Assembly: GCA_947629825.1 (NCBI GenBank)
Contig: CANRFF010000006.1
Location: forward strand, 1-64,000
Origin: an uncultured Anaeroplasmataceae bacterium
GTDB lineage: Bacteria > Bacillota_I > Bacilli_A > Acholeplasmatales > Anaeroplasmataceae
Direction of reading: 5' to 3'
Length of the DNA: 64,000 bases
A model generated the notes under the pieces. That model was not told the origin of the DNA. It did no database searches and saw only the letters and a list, made by a program, of their open reading frames with translations. The position numbers and the translations under genes were made by a program. This document shows, one piece after another, positions 1-7,995 of this stretch (position 1 is its first letter; each line of letters begins with the position of its first letter).

Positions 1-1
1 C

Positions 2-37
2 AATTTGGTAAATAGGGTACCCCCTAATTTGGTAAAT
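2..37. repeat. Short direct repeat at left edge
   Basis: The 13-base unit AATTTGGTAAATA occurs at 2-14 and again at about 25-37, separated by a C-rich spacer, followed by more C-runs to about 60. It lies downstream of the unknown gene at 91-759. There is no coding capacity. It could be the edge of a larger intergenic repeat cut by the window; what it does is unknown. Confidence 0.4.
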
Positions 38-90
38 ACCCCATTCCCCCCTTGACCCCCTAAAAAGTTAAAGGGCCCATTTTTCTTGAC

Positions 91-759
91 TTATAATTTT
101 TTGAACTCTTCGATCCGTTCTGCTTCTTCCAACAAAAAGTCCGAAAAAGCCGACTGTAAATTCCCGGCAAAAAACCTTGCCTCCTGATTGGAAGCCAGTG
201 TATTGATATCGAAATTGAAAATCAAAACCGGCATCGAAATATTCTTCTCCTGATTTCTGGCATCTCCCGGCCGAATTTCAATAACGGAATTGATTGGTTC
301 GAAATAATTGCGAATCGTATTGTAATGAAGATTCAATTCCGAACAAGAACCGAAGACGGAAGACATACCGAAAGTTTCCGCCAACTGTTGAACCCCACTT
401 AAATTCTGATTTTCCATAAAAAAGGTAGAAGCCAGCGCAATTCTGTTTGCCCGTTCGTCCGGAAAAATCTCTCCGAACAAGCCGAAAAAATTCAAAGCCT
501 CTTTCAAAGATTCTTCTTTTGTTTTTTGCGGTTGGAAAAAGATAAAATTAAAATCCACCCGATTGACCAAAAAACGAATTTGGATATGGTCTTTATTGAA
601 AACCAATTGATGAATTTCACGTCCGTCTTTTAATTTTTCCGGAAAAACCTGTACCTTATAATCCAATAACATATTCTTGATTCTCTGTTCGTTTTCCAAC
701 AACAAAGAAACAAAATTGCCAATAAACGCATAATTACTATTCATTCGTCGAAGTTCCAT
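91..759 (-). CDS. Hypothetical protein, about 222 aa
   Basis: I do not recognise this protein with certainty. It is a soluble, acidic, single-domain sequence with no signal peptide or membrane segment. Its length and overall pattern (N-terminal beta-rich part with F and V/I alternation, central helical part, C-terminal acidic helix) are loosely like the sporadically distributed TIGR04255-type proteins, but no catalytic motif is visible. Two adjacent ATG codons are possible starts; I chose the second because the GAGGTG ribosome binding site is then 6 bases away, as in most genes here. A TTGAAA-17-TATAAT promoter lies directly upstream (778-806), so the gene is probably monocistronic. It points away from the amidotransferase gene at 889. 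Function is not assigned. Confidence 0.75.
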   Translation of the reverse strand: MELRRMNSNYAFIGNFVSLLLENEQRIKNMLLDYKVQVFPEKLKDGREIHQLVFNKDHIQIRFLVNRVDFNFIFFQPQKTKEESLKEALNFFGLFGEIFPDERANRIALASTFFMENQNLSGVQQLAETFGMSSVFGSCSELNLHYNTIRNYFEPINSVIEIRPGDARNQEKNISMPVLIFNFDINTLASNQEARFFAGNLQSAFSDFLLEEAERIEEFKKL

Positions 760-777
760 CATTTACACCTCGCTTCA

Positions 778-806
778 ATTATATATCAACTGTCTTTTTT
801 TTTCAA
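778..806 (-). promoter_or_regulatory. Sigma-A promoter of the 91-759 gene
   Basis: On the minus strand TTGAAA (801-806) and TATAAT (778-783) are separated by 17 bases. The start codon lies about 18 bases downstream of the -10 box, behind a GAGGTG site. Confidence 0.7.
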
Positions 807-888
807 TTCCAACCCTTTTGAAAATCCGAAAAACGATTATTTCATATTTTCGGTTGTCCGAAAATAAATTTAAGTGAGGTGAATCTTT

Positions 889-1470
889 TTGAAAATAGGA
901 ATCGCAGTGCGAAAAAACGATGTAGATTATTTTGTACATCAAAGTTACGTTCTTTTTTTGAAAAAAATCAATGCTTCGATAGATATTGTCACATTACAAT
1001 CGGACTTGTCTTCTTTTGATGCCTTTTTACTGCCGGGAGGAACGGATATCGATAGTCGGTATTACGGGCAAGCACCTTATGCTTGTTTTCAAATCGATGA
1101 GGAAATGGACCAACTGGATCGGAAAATCATTTTGGAGGCCTTACAAAGAAAAAAACCTCTACTGGGAATTTGTAGAGGGATTCAAAGTATCAATGTTTTT
1201 TTGGGCGGAACTTTAAAACAAAACGTTTTACGACATCAGTCGGAAAACCATTTTATCTTATTTCAAAACGAATATCATCTTGTCAATTCCTATCATCATC
1301 AGGCAATTGATCAACCAGCACCGAATTTTGAAATTTTGGCTTACAGTTTGGATCATGAGATCGAGATGATTCGTCATCGGAATTTACCCATTTTGGGAGT
1401 TCAGTTCCATCCGGAATTGATGGAATCGAAAATCAATGAAAATATTCTGAATATTTTTAGCGACTTTTAA
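889..1470 (+). CDS. Class I glutamine amidotransferase, gamma-glutamyl-GABA hydrolase (PuuD) family
   Basis: This is a single-domain glutamine amidotransferase-like hydrolase of the PuuD/peptidase C26 family, which cleaves gamma-glutamyl amide bonds in the cytosol. The oxyanion motif LLPGGTDI near residue 50, the nucleophile elbow LGICRGIQ near residue 96 (catalytic Cys) and the QFHPE motif near residue 173 (catalytic His and Glu) are all present. At 193 residues it is shorter than the usual 240-250. The start is TTG at 889, behind GAGGTG at 876-881; no better ATG exists upstream. Its 3' end overlaps the convergent DUF1540 gene by 14 bases. Substrate is unknown; gamma-glutamyl-GABA or another gamma-glutamyl amine is only an inference from the family. 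Confidence 0.87.
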   Translation: MKIGIAVRKNDVDYFVHQSYVLFLKKINASIDIVTLQSDLSSFDAFLLPGGTDIDSRYYGQAPYACFQIDEEMDQLDRKIILEALQRKKPLLGICRGIQSINVFLGGTLKQNVLRHQSENHFILFQNEYHLVNSYHHQAIDQPAPNFEILAYSLDHEIEMIRHRNLPILGVQFHPELMESKINENILNIFSDF

Positions 1471-1786
1471 AACTGTCGCATTGGGTTTCGCTTCGATACT
1501 TTGCATTTTGATTGCCGATTTCGATATTTTCCGCAGTACAGCAATTATTTTCGTTATAAGCACAATAATTTGCACTGCAGCTGACTTTGATCGCTTCGGC
1601 TGTCGGATACATTTCCCGGGCCATTTCCGACATTAAAACGTCGGAGTTATGCGGATTTTTGAAACTTTGGCAGAAAGTACCGATTTTACTTTTGGCAAAA
1701 AGACCTTCTACGTCGATTTGTTTTTTACAACAACTGCAGTTTTCATTATATCCGCAAATATTCGCATTACATGAAACTTTTGTCAT
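1457..1786 (-). CDS. DUF1540 protein with two Cys-rich domains
   Basis: The protein has two copies of the DUF1540 cysteine-rich module: residues about 4-41 (CNANICGYNENCSCC and a later C-x-SF) and about 67-106 (CSANYCAYNENNCCTAENI and C-x-SF). DUF1540 modules are small proteins of low-GC Gram-positives, thought to bind a metal through the conserved cysteines; their function is not known. There is no signal peptide or membrane segment. The gene is on its own, preceded by an AAGGAAGACG-type ribosome binding site, and its 3' end overlaps the convergent amidotransferase gene by 14 bases. Family assignment is solid from the repeated C-x(4)-YNEN-CC pattern; the role is not assigned. Confidence 0.87.
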   Translation of the reverse strand: MTKVSCNANICGYNENCSCCKKQIDVEGLFAKSKIGTFCQSFKNPHNSDVLMSEMAREMYPTAEAIKVSCSANYCAYNENNCCTAENIEIGNQNAKYRSETQCDSFKSR

Positions 1787-1845
1787 TTTTTCGTCTTCCT
1801 TTCAAACTTAGTATCTCCGAAAACGAAAAAAACATACATTTTTTT

Positions 1846-1874
1846 TGTAAAAGAAAAGATGCCGAAGCATCTTT
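1846..1874 (-). terminator. Rho-independent terminator after the VTT gene
   Basis: On the minus strand the stem AAAGATGC / GCATCTTT closes on a TTCG tetraloop (arms 1855-1862 and 1867-1874) and is followed by a T-rich run. It starts within the last codons of the VTT protein gene. Confidence 0.85.
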
Positions 1875-2638
1875 CAATCCGCATTTTTCTTTTTTAATTT
1901 TGTGGTAATGTAATCCAGTAAAAGAACGATTTTCCGATTGAAAATAAAACAAAGCAAAGCCACTGCCGCACTGCAGCACCCAATGATAAATCCCACGCCG
2001 AAATTCCCGGAAATAATGGAATTTCCGAATAAAACGGATACAATGGTCATCGGGGTTCGGGCAATGATATTGATCGGAATGAAATACCGGACTTTCAATT
2101 TGGTAAAAGGCACGATAAACGCAATCGGATCTTTCGGCAAAAAAGGAATCAACAGATAAGAAAACATCAAAACACCGCATTTTTTACTGTCGTCTAAAAG
2201 TTTGAATTTCCGGGATTTGTCCGGATTGACAAAAAGACTGATAAAAGAATATCCGAAAATTTTAACCAAAAAAATCACCGCAACCGCTCCCAAAGTTTGA
2301 CCGACCAAACATAAAATGACCGCTACGACAGGTGGATAAAGCATTCCCGTCAAAATGACCACCGGGCCTGCGGGAATAATGGCCAAAATCGTCTGTAAAA
2401 TCTGGATCAACGTCAAAATGACCCAACTCCAAGAACCGAAGGATTGAATTTTTTCCAAAATTTCATTGCGATATGTCTCATCGTTTTGAATGCGCATAAA
2501 TATCGGATAAAGTTCGATGATGGCGTATATGCATACGGCCAAGATCAAAACAATAAATGTAATTTGAATCACAAGACGAATTCGACCCAACCGTTTTTTT
2601 TGCTCGTCATTCAGTTCTTCTTTTTCAGTTTTTTTCAT
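1874..2638 (-). CDS. TVP38/TMEM64 family membrane protein (VTT domain)
   Basis: This is an integral membrane protein of the VTT (SNARE-associated, DedA-like) superfamily. An N-terminal charged segment is followed by a membrane helix at about residues 25-48, then the VTT core at about 70-215 with the glycine-rich re-entrant stretch [13 protein letters not shown] and [14 protein letters not shown], and further helices to about residue 240. Related bacterial proteins (DedA/UptA/PopT group) move lipid carriers such as undecaprenyl phosphate across the membrane, so a lipid flippase-like role is possible but not shown. I chose the ATG at 2638, 6 bases from an AGGTG site, over the in-frame GTG nine bases upstream. 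It overlaps the rluA-family gene by 14 bases, so the two are co-transcribed, and a strong terminator follows. Confidence 0.88.
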   Translation of the reverse strand: MKKTEKEELNDEQKKRLGRIRLVIQITFIVLILAVCIYAIIELYPIFMRIQNDETYRNEILEKIQSFGSWSWVILTLIQILQTILAIIPAGPVVILTGMLYPPVVAVILCLVGQTLGAVAVIFLVKIFGYSFISLFVNPDKSRKFKLLDDSKKCGVLMFSYLLIPFLPKDPIAFIVPFTKLKVRYFIPINIIARTPMTIVSVLFGNSIISGNFGVGFIIGCCSAAVALLCFIFNRKIVLLLDYITTKLKKKNAD

Positions 2639-3470
2639 CCCAATCACCTACTTCCAACGTTTGCGTAATCTTTTTTTGAGTAAACGGATGAACAAACGAA
2701 ACCAAAAAACTTTTCAGTTCCAGATTCATTGATTTGTCCTCTCCGTAAAGATCGTCTCCGATAATCGGGTGTCCCATAAAAGCACAGTGCAAGCGAATTT
2801 GATGTGTTCTTCCCGTTTCCAATTGAAACTCCAGTAAGGTCCGATCTTCCAATCGACGAATCACCCGATAATGACTAATGGCTTTTTGACCGCCTTCACT
2901 TTCCAAACAAACCCGACGTCGACAACCGTTTTCTTCTTTTTTCATATAAGTTTCAATCGTTTTGTCTTCGAAAACAATACCGTGAACCCAACACAAATAT
3001 TTCCGAACCATTTTTTCGTGCGTGGGTTCCAAAAGATAGGCCGCATATCTCGTTTTGGCCGCAACGACCAAACCACCGGTCTTTTTGTCCAATCGATTTA
3101 AAATATGAATGGTACTTCCTTTTGTGTAATTCAATAAAATCTGAAAGAGACTTCTCGGTTCGGCATGTGTCGGAATCGTCAACAAATCATGCGGTTTATT
3201 TACAATTAAATAATACTCGTCTTCATAGTATATGTCCGGTTTTTCATCGATTACCGGCCATTGAGAAGGTTGAATTTCTTTGGTTTCATAAACCTCCAAA
3301 ACATCCCCTTTTTCCACCAGATCATCTCTGTTTTTCTGTTGATTTCGGACGAAAAAACAGATGTCCGCCATTTTGAGATGACGAAAATATTTTCGAGACA
3401 ATTCTCTTTTTAAAACTTCTTTGATGGACAATTTGTCACAAACAACGATACTTAAAATCTTCTCTTTCAT
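2625..3470 (-). CDS. RluA-family pseudouridine synthase
   Basis: The enzyme converts specific uridines in rRNA (RluC/RluD-like) or tRNA to pseudouridine. An N-terminal S4-like RNA-binding region (about residues 1-70) precedes the catalytic domain (about 75-270). The catalytic motif [15 protein letters not shown], near residue 122, holds the essential Asp; the usual H-R-L-D-x-x-T-S-G has Asn for His/Arg and Gly for Ser. The later [11 protein letters not shown] motif near residue 218 is intact. Length 281 is slightly short of the usual 300. A TATGATATAAT extended -10 box ends only six bases before the ATG, so the mRNA may be leaderless. It is co-transcribed with the VTT membrane protein. Which RluA paralogue it is cannot be told from sequence alone. 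Confidence 0.9.
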   Translation of the reverse strand: MKEKILSIVVCDKLSIKEVLKRELSRKYFRHLKMADICFFVRNQQKNRDDLVEKGDVLEVYETKEIQPSQWPVIDEKPDIYYEDEYYLIVNKPHDLLTIPTHAEPRSLFQILLNYTKGSTIHILNRLDKKTGGLVVAAKTRYAAYLLEPTHEKMVRKYLCWVHGIVFEDKTIETYMKKEENGCRRRVCLESEGGQKAISHYRVIRRLEDRTLLEFQLETGRTHQIRLHCAFMGHPIIGDDLYGEDKSMNLELKSFLVSFVHPFTQKKITQTLEVGDWDEKN

Positions 3471-3476
3471 ATTTAT

Positions 3477-3485
3477 ATTATATCA
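3477..3485 (-). promoter_or_regulatory. Extended -10 promoter close to rluA-family start
   Basis: On the minus strand TGATATAAT (-10 box at 3477-3482) lies six bases upstream of the start codon at 3470. Transcription would start at or next to the ATG. No ribosome binding site fits between. Confidence 0.55.
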
Positions 3486-3554
3486 TAAACTCCTTTTTTC
3501 TATCTTTTTATTCTCATTTTTGCTGATAAAACGCTTTCCATTTCCGAAAAAAAT

Positions 3555-3563
3555 TGATATAAT
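3555..3563 (+). promoter_or_regulatory. Extended -10 promoter of the gltD-like gene
   Basis: TGATATAAT at 3555-3563 precedes the GAGGTG site and the ATG at 3584. No good -35 box is seen, which fits the extended -10 class. Confidence 0.55.
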
Positions 3564-3583
3564 AATGAAGATGAGGTGAAAAT

Positions 3584-4828
3584 ATGAGCGATATTTTATT
3601 AGAAGCACAACGTTGTCTGAAATGTAAAAGACCCTTGTGTAAGGAAGGATGTCCGGTACGAACGGAAATTCCGACGATTATGCAGATGTTTTTAGACGGA
3701 AAAATGGATGAAGCGGGGGAAATCCTTTTTAACAACAACCCGCTTTCCGCCGTATGTTCGTTAATTTGTCCCCATGAAAAAAACTGTATGGGACACTGTG
3801 TATTGAATCGAAAAGATTCCCCGATCAAATTTTATGAAGTTGAAAATTATATTTCTACTTTCTATCTGGAAAAAGCCAAATTAGAGGCCGCTCCGAAAAA
3901 CGGTCATCTGGTAGGAATCATCGGGGCCGGTCCGGCAGGACTGACTTTGGCGGTTCTTTTGGCCAAAAAAGGTTACAGTGTAACGATTATCGACTCCAAA
4001 GATAAAATCGGCGGCGTATTAAGATATGGAATTCCCGAATTCAGATTACCGAAAGCTTTATTGGATCAATTTCTGAAACGGTTGAATGATCTCGGAATTC
4101 ATTTCCGACCGAATACGTTGATTGGACCGACGATTACCATAGATGATATGTTTGAAGACGGCTATGATGCGATTTTTATCGGAACGGGCGTATGGAAACC
4201 GAACCGGTTGCGGATTCCGGGAGAGACTTTGGGAAATGTTCACTTTGCGATTGACTTTTTGAAAAATCCGGATTCCTATCAAAATTTAGGAGATCAGGTA
4301 TTGATTATCGGTGCCGGCAATGTCGCAATGGATGCCGCAAGAACCATTCTGAGAAAAACTTCCGCCAAAGTGGATATTATTTTCTTCAGAGGTCCGGAGG
4401 AAGTAACGGCTTTAAAAGAGGAATTACAACTGGCCGAGGTTGATGGAGCCAAAATGAGATATTATTTGAATACAGTCAAAATCGAAGCGGACGGAATCGT
4501 CGTGGAAAATGTATTGAAACGGACATCGGAAGACGGTACGATCGAATATTACAATGACTCCGAACATCCGTATAAAATTTACGGTTCTTCCGTCATTATC
4601 GCTATTGGTCAAGGCGCTCAGACCAATATCGTGAAAAACACCAAACAAATCGATACAAATCAAAGAGGTTTGATTGAAACATCCGAAAAAGGCGCTACCA
4701 CAAGACCGGGAGTATACGCTGCCGGAGATGTTGTTTCCGGAGCAAAAACAGTGGTGGAAGCCGTTGCCGCAACGAAAAAAGTGGCGGAAGAAATCGACGA
4801 ATACATCCGGCAAAAATACGGAGAATAA
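3584..4828 (+). CDS. NAD(P)-dependent oxidoreductase, glutamate synthase small-subunit-like
   Basis: This is a flavoprotein of the GltD family, which passes electrons from NAD(P)H through FAD to iron-sulfur clusters. The N-terminal Fer4_20-type domain (about residues 8-95) has cysteine clusters CLKCKRPLCKEGCPV and CSLICPHEKNCMGHCV. The FAD-binding dinucleotide fold starts at GIIGAGPAGLTLAV (near residue 110) and the NADPH-binding fold at VLIIGAGNVAMDAA (near residue 240); the C-terminal FAD motif GVYAAGDVVSGAKTVVEA is near residue 375. At 414 residues it is close to the small-subunit length of about 460. No large subunit (gltB) is nearby, so it may pair with another partner or act as a ferredoxin:NADP-type transhydrogenase or dihydropyrimidine dehydrogenase-like subunit. 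It is followed by its own terminator. Confidence 0.85.
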   Translation: MSDILLEAQRCLKCKRPLCKEGCPVRTEIPTIMQMFLDGKMDEAGEILFNNNPLSAVCSLICPHEKNCMGHCVLNRKDSPIKFYEVENYISTFYLEKAKLEAAPKNGHLVGIIGAGPAGLTLAVLLAKKGYSVTIIDSKDKIGGVLRYGIPEFRLPKALLDQFLKRLNDLGIHFRPNTLIGPTITIDDMFEDGYDAIFIGTGVWKPNRLRIPGETLGNVHFAIDFLKNPDSYQNLGDQVLIIGAGNVAMDAARTILRKTSAKVDIIFFRGPEEVTALKEELQLAEVDGAKMRYYLNTVKIEADGIVVENVLKRTSEDGTIEYYNDSEHPYKIYGSSVIIAIGQGAQTNIVKNTKQIDTNQRGLIETSEKGATTRPGVYAAGDVVSGAKTVVEAVAATKKVAEEIDEYIRQKYGE

Positions 4829-4865
4829 AAATCGGTTTTCAAATCAATCATTTTCAAAATATATG

Positions 4866-4893
4866 GTCGAAAGAATCAATCTTTCGACTTTTT
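4866..4893 (+). terminator. Terminator of the gltD-like gene
   Basis: The stem GTCGAAAGA / TCTTTCGAC has a five-base loop and is followed by five T. Confidence 0.9.
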
Positions 4894-4923
4894 GTTTGTT
4901 CAGAGATTGAAAAGAATTTTTTC

Positions 4924-4963
4924 AAAGAAAAAAGACTTTAATTCATTTGAGAATCAAAGTCTT
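4924..4963 (-). terminator. Terminator of the polA-dnaI operon
   Basis: On the minus strand AAGACTTT and AAAGTCTT (arms 4956-4963 and 4932-4939) pair around a 16-base loop and are followed by a T-rich run. It lies 37 bases after dnaI. Confidence 0.75.
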
Positions 4964-4999
4964 ACCGGCAGTTGTCTCACGTTTGAAATGAAATCCGTT

Positions 5000-5866
5000 T
5001 TATCTCGGATAGGAACTGTTATCCAATTCAATTCCTTTATATAATCCTTCAAACCGGGAAATGATCCTTTGGGCGCTCTTTCTTTCCAAAGGTGTTTTAT
5101 TCAGTTGAAAATGTTCCTGAAGTTCCTGTTTCGGTTCCAAATTGGAAGAGATAAAAAGCGGTTTTTGTTCGGACAGTCGATAGTTCACAATCGGACTGAT
5201 CACTTCATCTCTTAACCAAAGCGTCATATTTTCGGCACCGACATCATCCAAAATCAAGACATCTACTTCTTTTAAATACATAAGTAACTCCGCATACTTT
5301 TCGGTTCCCATCAAATTTTTCAGTTCCACGACCAGATCCGGAAAATAAACAATCGTTGACGGAATATGATTCTTGGCCAGTTCATTCGCAATACACCCCA
5401 ACGTATAGGTCTTGCCGGTGGCATAATTGCCGTAAATATAGAGTCCTTTGCAGAAAGTATGATTTTTTTGATGTTGAATAAATGTCTGTATATAATTGAA
5501 GATCTTCTGACGATTGGCCGTTTTCAAATCATAATTTTCCAGATTGGCATTCAATAACGCCTTTGAAATAAAAAGTGTTTCCACCATATTTCCGGATTTT
5601 GATTTTAAAACCTGTTCTTTTTGGAAATCACATTCTTCCAAAACAAAATAACCGTCCTGGTTGACAAAATGATACCCTTTTGTCGTATTCAGACAAAAAT
5701 CCAAGCCCTTGCAGTCGGCACAATGACGACATTCCGATGCATATCTGGCACACTCATTGACATTTCCGAGATCAACCGAAATATCTTGTAAAAACAGATC
5801 TTTCCGGAGTTCTTCGATATAAGAACGTACTTCTTTTTCATCAGTTTGCATTTCGAATTTTCTCAT
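5000..5866 (-). CDS. dnaI: Primosomal protein DnaI, helicase loader
   Basis: DnaI is the AAA+ ATPase that loads the replicative helicase onto DNA at the origin and at restarted forks, together with DnaB and DnaD in Bacilli. The N-terminal helicase-binding domain has a zinc-site pattern of cysteines at residues 39, 46, 49, 52 and 58 (ECRHCADCKGLDFC). The ATPase domain has Walker A GNYATGKT at residues 146-153 and Walker B VLILDDVGAE about 60 residues later, with a sensor region ISSNLEPKQEL. Length 288 is close to the usual 310. The ATG overlaps the dnaB stop codon (ATGA, 5863-5866), and a GGAGGG site lies upstream. It is the last gene of the operon before the terminator at 4924-4963. Confidence 0.95.
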   Translation of the reverse strand: MRKFEMQTDEKEVRSYIEELRKDLFLQDISVDLGNVNECARYASECRHCADCKGLDFCLNTTKGYHFVNQDGYFVLEECDFQKEQVLKSKSGNMVETLFISKALLNANLENYDLKTANRQKIFNYIQTFIQHQKNHTFCKGLYIYGNYATGKTYTLGCIANELAKNHIPSTIVYFPDLVVELKNLMGTEKYAELLMYLKEVDVLILDDVGAENMTLWLRDEVISPIVNYRLSEQKPLFISSNLEPKQELQEHFQLNKTPLERKSAQRIISRFEGLYKGIELDNSSYPR

Positions 5867-7026
5867 AACATTTCAGGCCCTCCGGTACTGTAATTCTGTT
5901 CTTCCGTTTCTTCTTGGAAAACTTTGGCATGTGTTACATAAGCAATCGCATCTTCCACCGTAAAAATATTGTCGTGTATCCATGTTTCACTGACCTTTTT
6001 AAAATACGCCACTCCCGGAAGTTCTCCGTTTTTGTCCTTTAACACCCGAATAATCATACAATTGAGAACTCCCCGAGGCAAATCGATCTTCGAATAAATA
6101 TCCTCGACGGTCATCAAATACTTTTCCGGAAAAGAAGGATAAAGGTCGTTTAATATGTTTCGGGCAGAGGAATTACTCAAATAATCCGCCAATTCGACAT
6201 CTGTCATCATATTTTCTTCTTTCAACGATAATTTCGGAGTATTTTGATGGTGCAGATACGAATATAAGATATTCGCTTTTTTCTTCAGCGTTTTATAATC
6301 GAATAATCCGGTCTTTCCGATGGATTCATGGTATAAATTCGCCAGTTGGGTTTCGTCAAACGCATACACAAAAGCCAGATTGGTGATTTGATTGATAAAC
6401 TGTTTGGTAACTCCGGATTCCAGACAATCCGTATGAATCATCTGTAAAAAACGATCGATACTGAACTGAGGGGCATCTGTTTTCAAAGGCCGACTCGGAC
6501 GGGTTCCCAACAGATATTGAAAACGACTGTAACTGACATCTTCGTTGACTTTCGATGTGAAAATTTCCGAAAATTCTTTGGTGACGTTTTGATATCCGCT
6601 TTTATCGAATTTCTCCAGTTTGAAATGAAGAGAAATTTTATCAAACAGATCCTTACCGATTTTAGAATATAAATAAAGTCCCAATGTCGCATCTTTAATG
6701 AAATTTTTGGCAGAAAGCGGAGCACATAACGAATAGACCAGTTCATCTTCTTTTTCATAGGAAGACAAAAGACCGATTCCTTCCAATTGATATCTTGCCT
6801 GTAAGAATTTCTTTTCCGACAAAGAAAACAAGTCGAAAATTTCCTGATGAGTATATGTTTCGCTTTTCAGATTGTTTCTTTCCAATAAAGATTCCAACGA
6901 AAGATAAAGACCCACCGCTTCCATTCCGATTAGCGGAGCATATAATAAAGATAGTGTTGACAAATCATCTTTGGACAAGGAAAATCCGGAATAAATATGC
7001 AGTTGATGTGTTCCCAATGAACTCAT
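5863..7026 (-). CDS. dnaB: Replication initiation and membrane attachment protein DnaB (DnaD-like)
   Basis: This is the Firmicute DnaB protein, not the helicase of that name. It brings the origin to the membrane and works with DnaD and DnaI to load the helicase. The N-terminal winged-helix DDBH1-type region (about residues 1-120) shows LSKDDLSTLSLLYAPLIGMEA, and the C-terminal DDBH2/DnaB_2 region (about 290-360) ends with the GVLNCMIIRVLKDKNGELP stretch typical of the YxxxIxxxW-type DnaD fold. Length 387 is shorter than the 470 of B. subtilis. The gene overlaps dnaI by four bases, which confirms the pair. RBS GGAGGG precedes the ATG. Confidence 0.92.
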   Translation of the reverse strand: MSSLGTHQLHIYSGFSLSKDDLSTLSLLYAPLIGMEAVGLYLSLESLLERNNLKSETYTHQEIFDLFSLSEKKFLQARYQLEGIGLLSSYEKEDELVYSLCAPLSAKNFIKDATLGLYLYSKIGKDLFDKISLHFKLEKFDKSGYQNVTKEFSEIFTSKVNEDVSYSRFQYLLGTRPSRPLKTDAPQFSIDRFLQMIHTDCLESGVTKQFINQITNLAFVYAFDETQLANLYHESIGKTGLFDYKTLKKKANILYSYLHHQNTPKLSLKEENMMTDVELADYLSNSSARNILNDLYPSFPEKYLMTVEDIYSKIDLPRGVLNCMIIRVLKDKNGELPGVAYFKKVSETWIHDNIFTVEDAIAYVTHAKVFQEETEEQNYSTGGPEML

Positions 7027-7040
7027 ATGAGTCCCTCCTT

Positions 7041-7391
7041 TTACCGATGAAGCGACAATCCTTTTAATTCAAATTTTTTGGCCAGTTCCTGATACATGAA
7101 AATCAAAAAATTTTTGGCTTTTTTTTTGCTTCCGAGGAAAAATTCCGCACTGATCGCAAAATCAATCGATGTCTCCGTCGGTTTTTGTTCGATAATGGTT
7201 GCGGTTACGGTCATCGACGGAATTTCCGCAAAAATTTCACTGTAATTATCATCAATGGATACCACTTGATAATTCAATTGTTCCAACAACGTCAGATACG
7301 CATCTTTCAATTGATTGTAAGACGTCTTGTAATAATGTGTCTGAAATATTTCTTTTGTTGCATTTTCACTGGTTTGAATGACTGCTTCCAT
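7041..7391 (-). CDS. Hypothetical protein between coaE and dnaB (possibly DUF6054)
   Basis: This is a 116-residue soluble protein of alpha/beta type with a basic C-terminus (GSKKKAKNFLIFMYQELAKKFELKGL). No catalytic motif is visible. The shape is like DUF6054 proteins of Clostridia and Erysipelotrichia, but I am not sure. The ATG at 7391 is chosen because AAGGAG lies six bases upstream; it overlaps the end of coaE by 26 bases, and the gap to dnaB is 14 bases. In B. subtilis the neighbouring position is held by nrdR; no NrdR zinc-ribbon motif is present here. Being inside a replication operon suggests, but does not show, a link to DNA metabolism. Confidence 0.8.
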   Translation of the reverse strand: MEAVIQTSENATKEIFQTHYYKTSYNQLKDAYLTLLEQLNYQVVSIDDNYSEIFAEIPSMTVTATIIEQKPTETSIDFAISAEFFLGSKKKAKNFLIFMYQELAKKFELKGLSLHR

Positions 7392-7983
7392 AAGTTTCTC
7401 CTTCCAATTTTCGAATTTCGTTTTGTACAAACTGCTCGGTTTGATCCAAAGTTCCGGACGAATCAATCACAATATCCGCAAGGACTTTTTTTTCGTAAAG
7501 ATCCATTTGCGAATGAATCTTGGTCAAAGCGTAATCTTCATCGATTCCGTCCCGAACCATTAACCGTTCCACTTGTAATTTTTTAGGTAAAAAAACACAG
7601 ATGATTTTATCGCATAAATAAGATAATTTGCTTTCGTATAAAAGCGGAGCTTCCAAAAAAACCAATCCATCGGAAATCAATGAAATCCGATGTTTGATTT
7701 CCTCGATAATCATCGGATGCGTAACTTGATTCAAAAGAGTACGGGCGGCAGAATTTTTAAATATCAACTTCCCCAATTTCTGTCGATTGAGTTGCTGATC
7801 TTCCGTCAGATATTCTTCCCCGAACGCTTTGATAATCGCATCATAGCCTTTGTTGCCTTTTTGACTCAATACCATTGCGATTTCATCCGCATCGATCACC
7901 GGATACCCCATACTTTCAATGACCGAACAAACATGACTTTTCCCGCTGGCGATTCCGCCAGTGACACCAATGATTCTTTTCAT
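7366..7983 (-). CDS. coaE: Dephospho-CoA kinase
   Basis: CoaE catalyses the last step of coenzyme A synthesis, the ATP-dependent phosphorylation of dephospho-CoA. The P-loop GGIASGKS is at residues 9-16, the substrate-binding Asp motif VIDADEIA follows at about 29, and the LID-type region with KLQVERLMVRDGI lies near residue 130. Length 205 is normal. The ATG is five bases from AGGTG. It sits between mutM and the unknown gene at 7041, an arrangement like the polA-mutM-coaE cluster of many Bacilli. Confidence 0.95.
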   Translation of the reverse strand: MKRIIGVTGGIASGKSHVCSVIESMGYPVIDADEIAMVLSQKGNKGYDAIIKAFGEEYLTEDQQLNRQKLGKLIFKNSAARTLLNQVTHPMIIEEIKHRISLISDGLVFLEAPLLYESKLSYLCDKIICVFLPKKLQVERLMVRDGIDEDYALTKIHSQMDLYEKKVLADIVIDSSGTLDQTEQFVQNEIRKLEGETYGSSHSNQ

Positions 7984-7995
7984 TGCTTCACCTGT

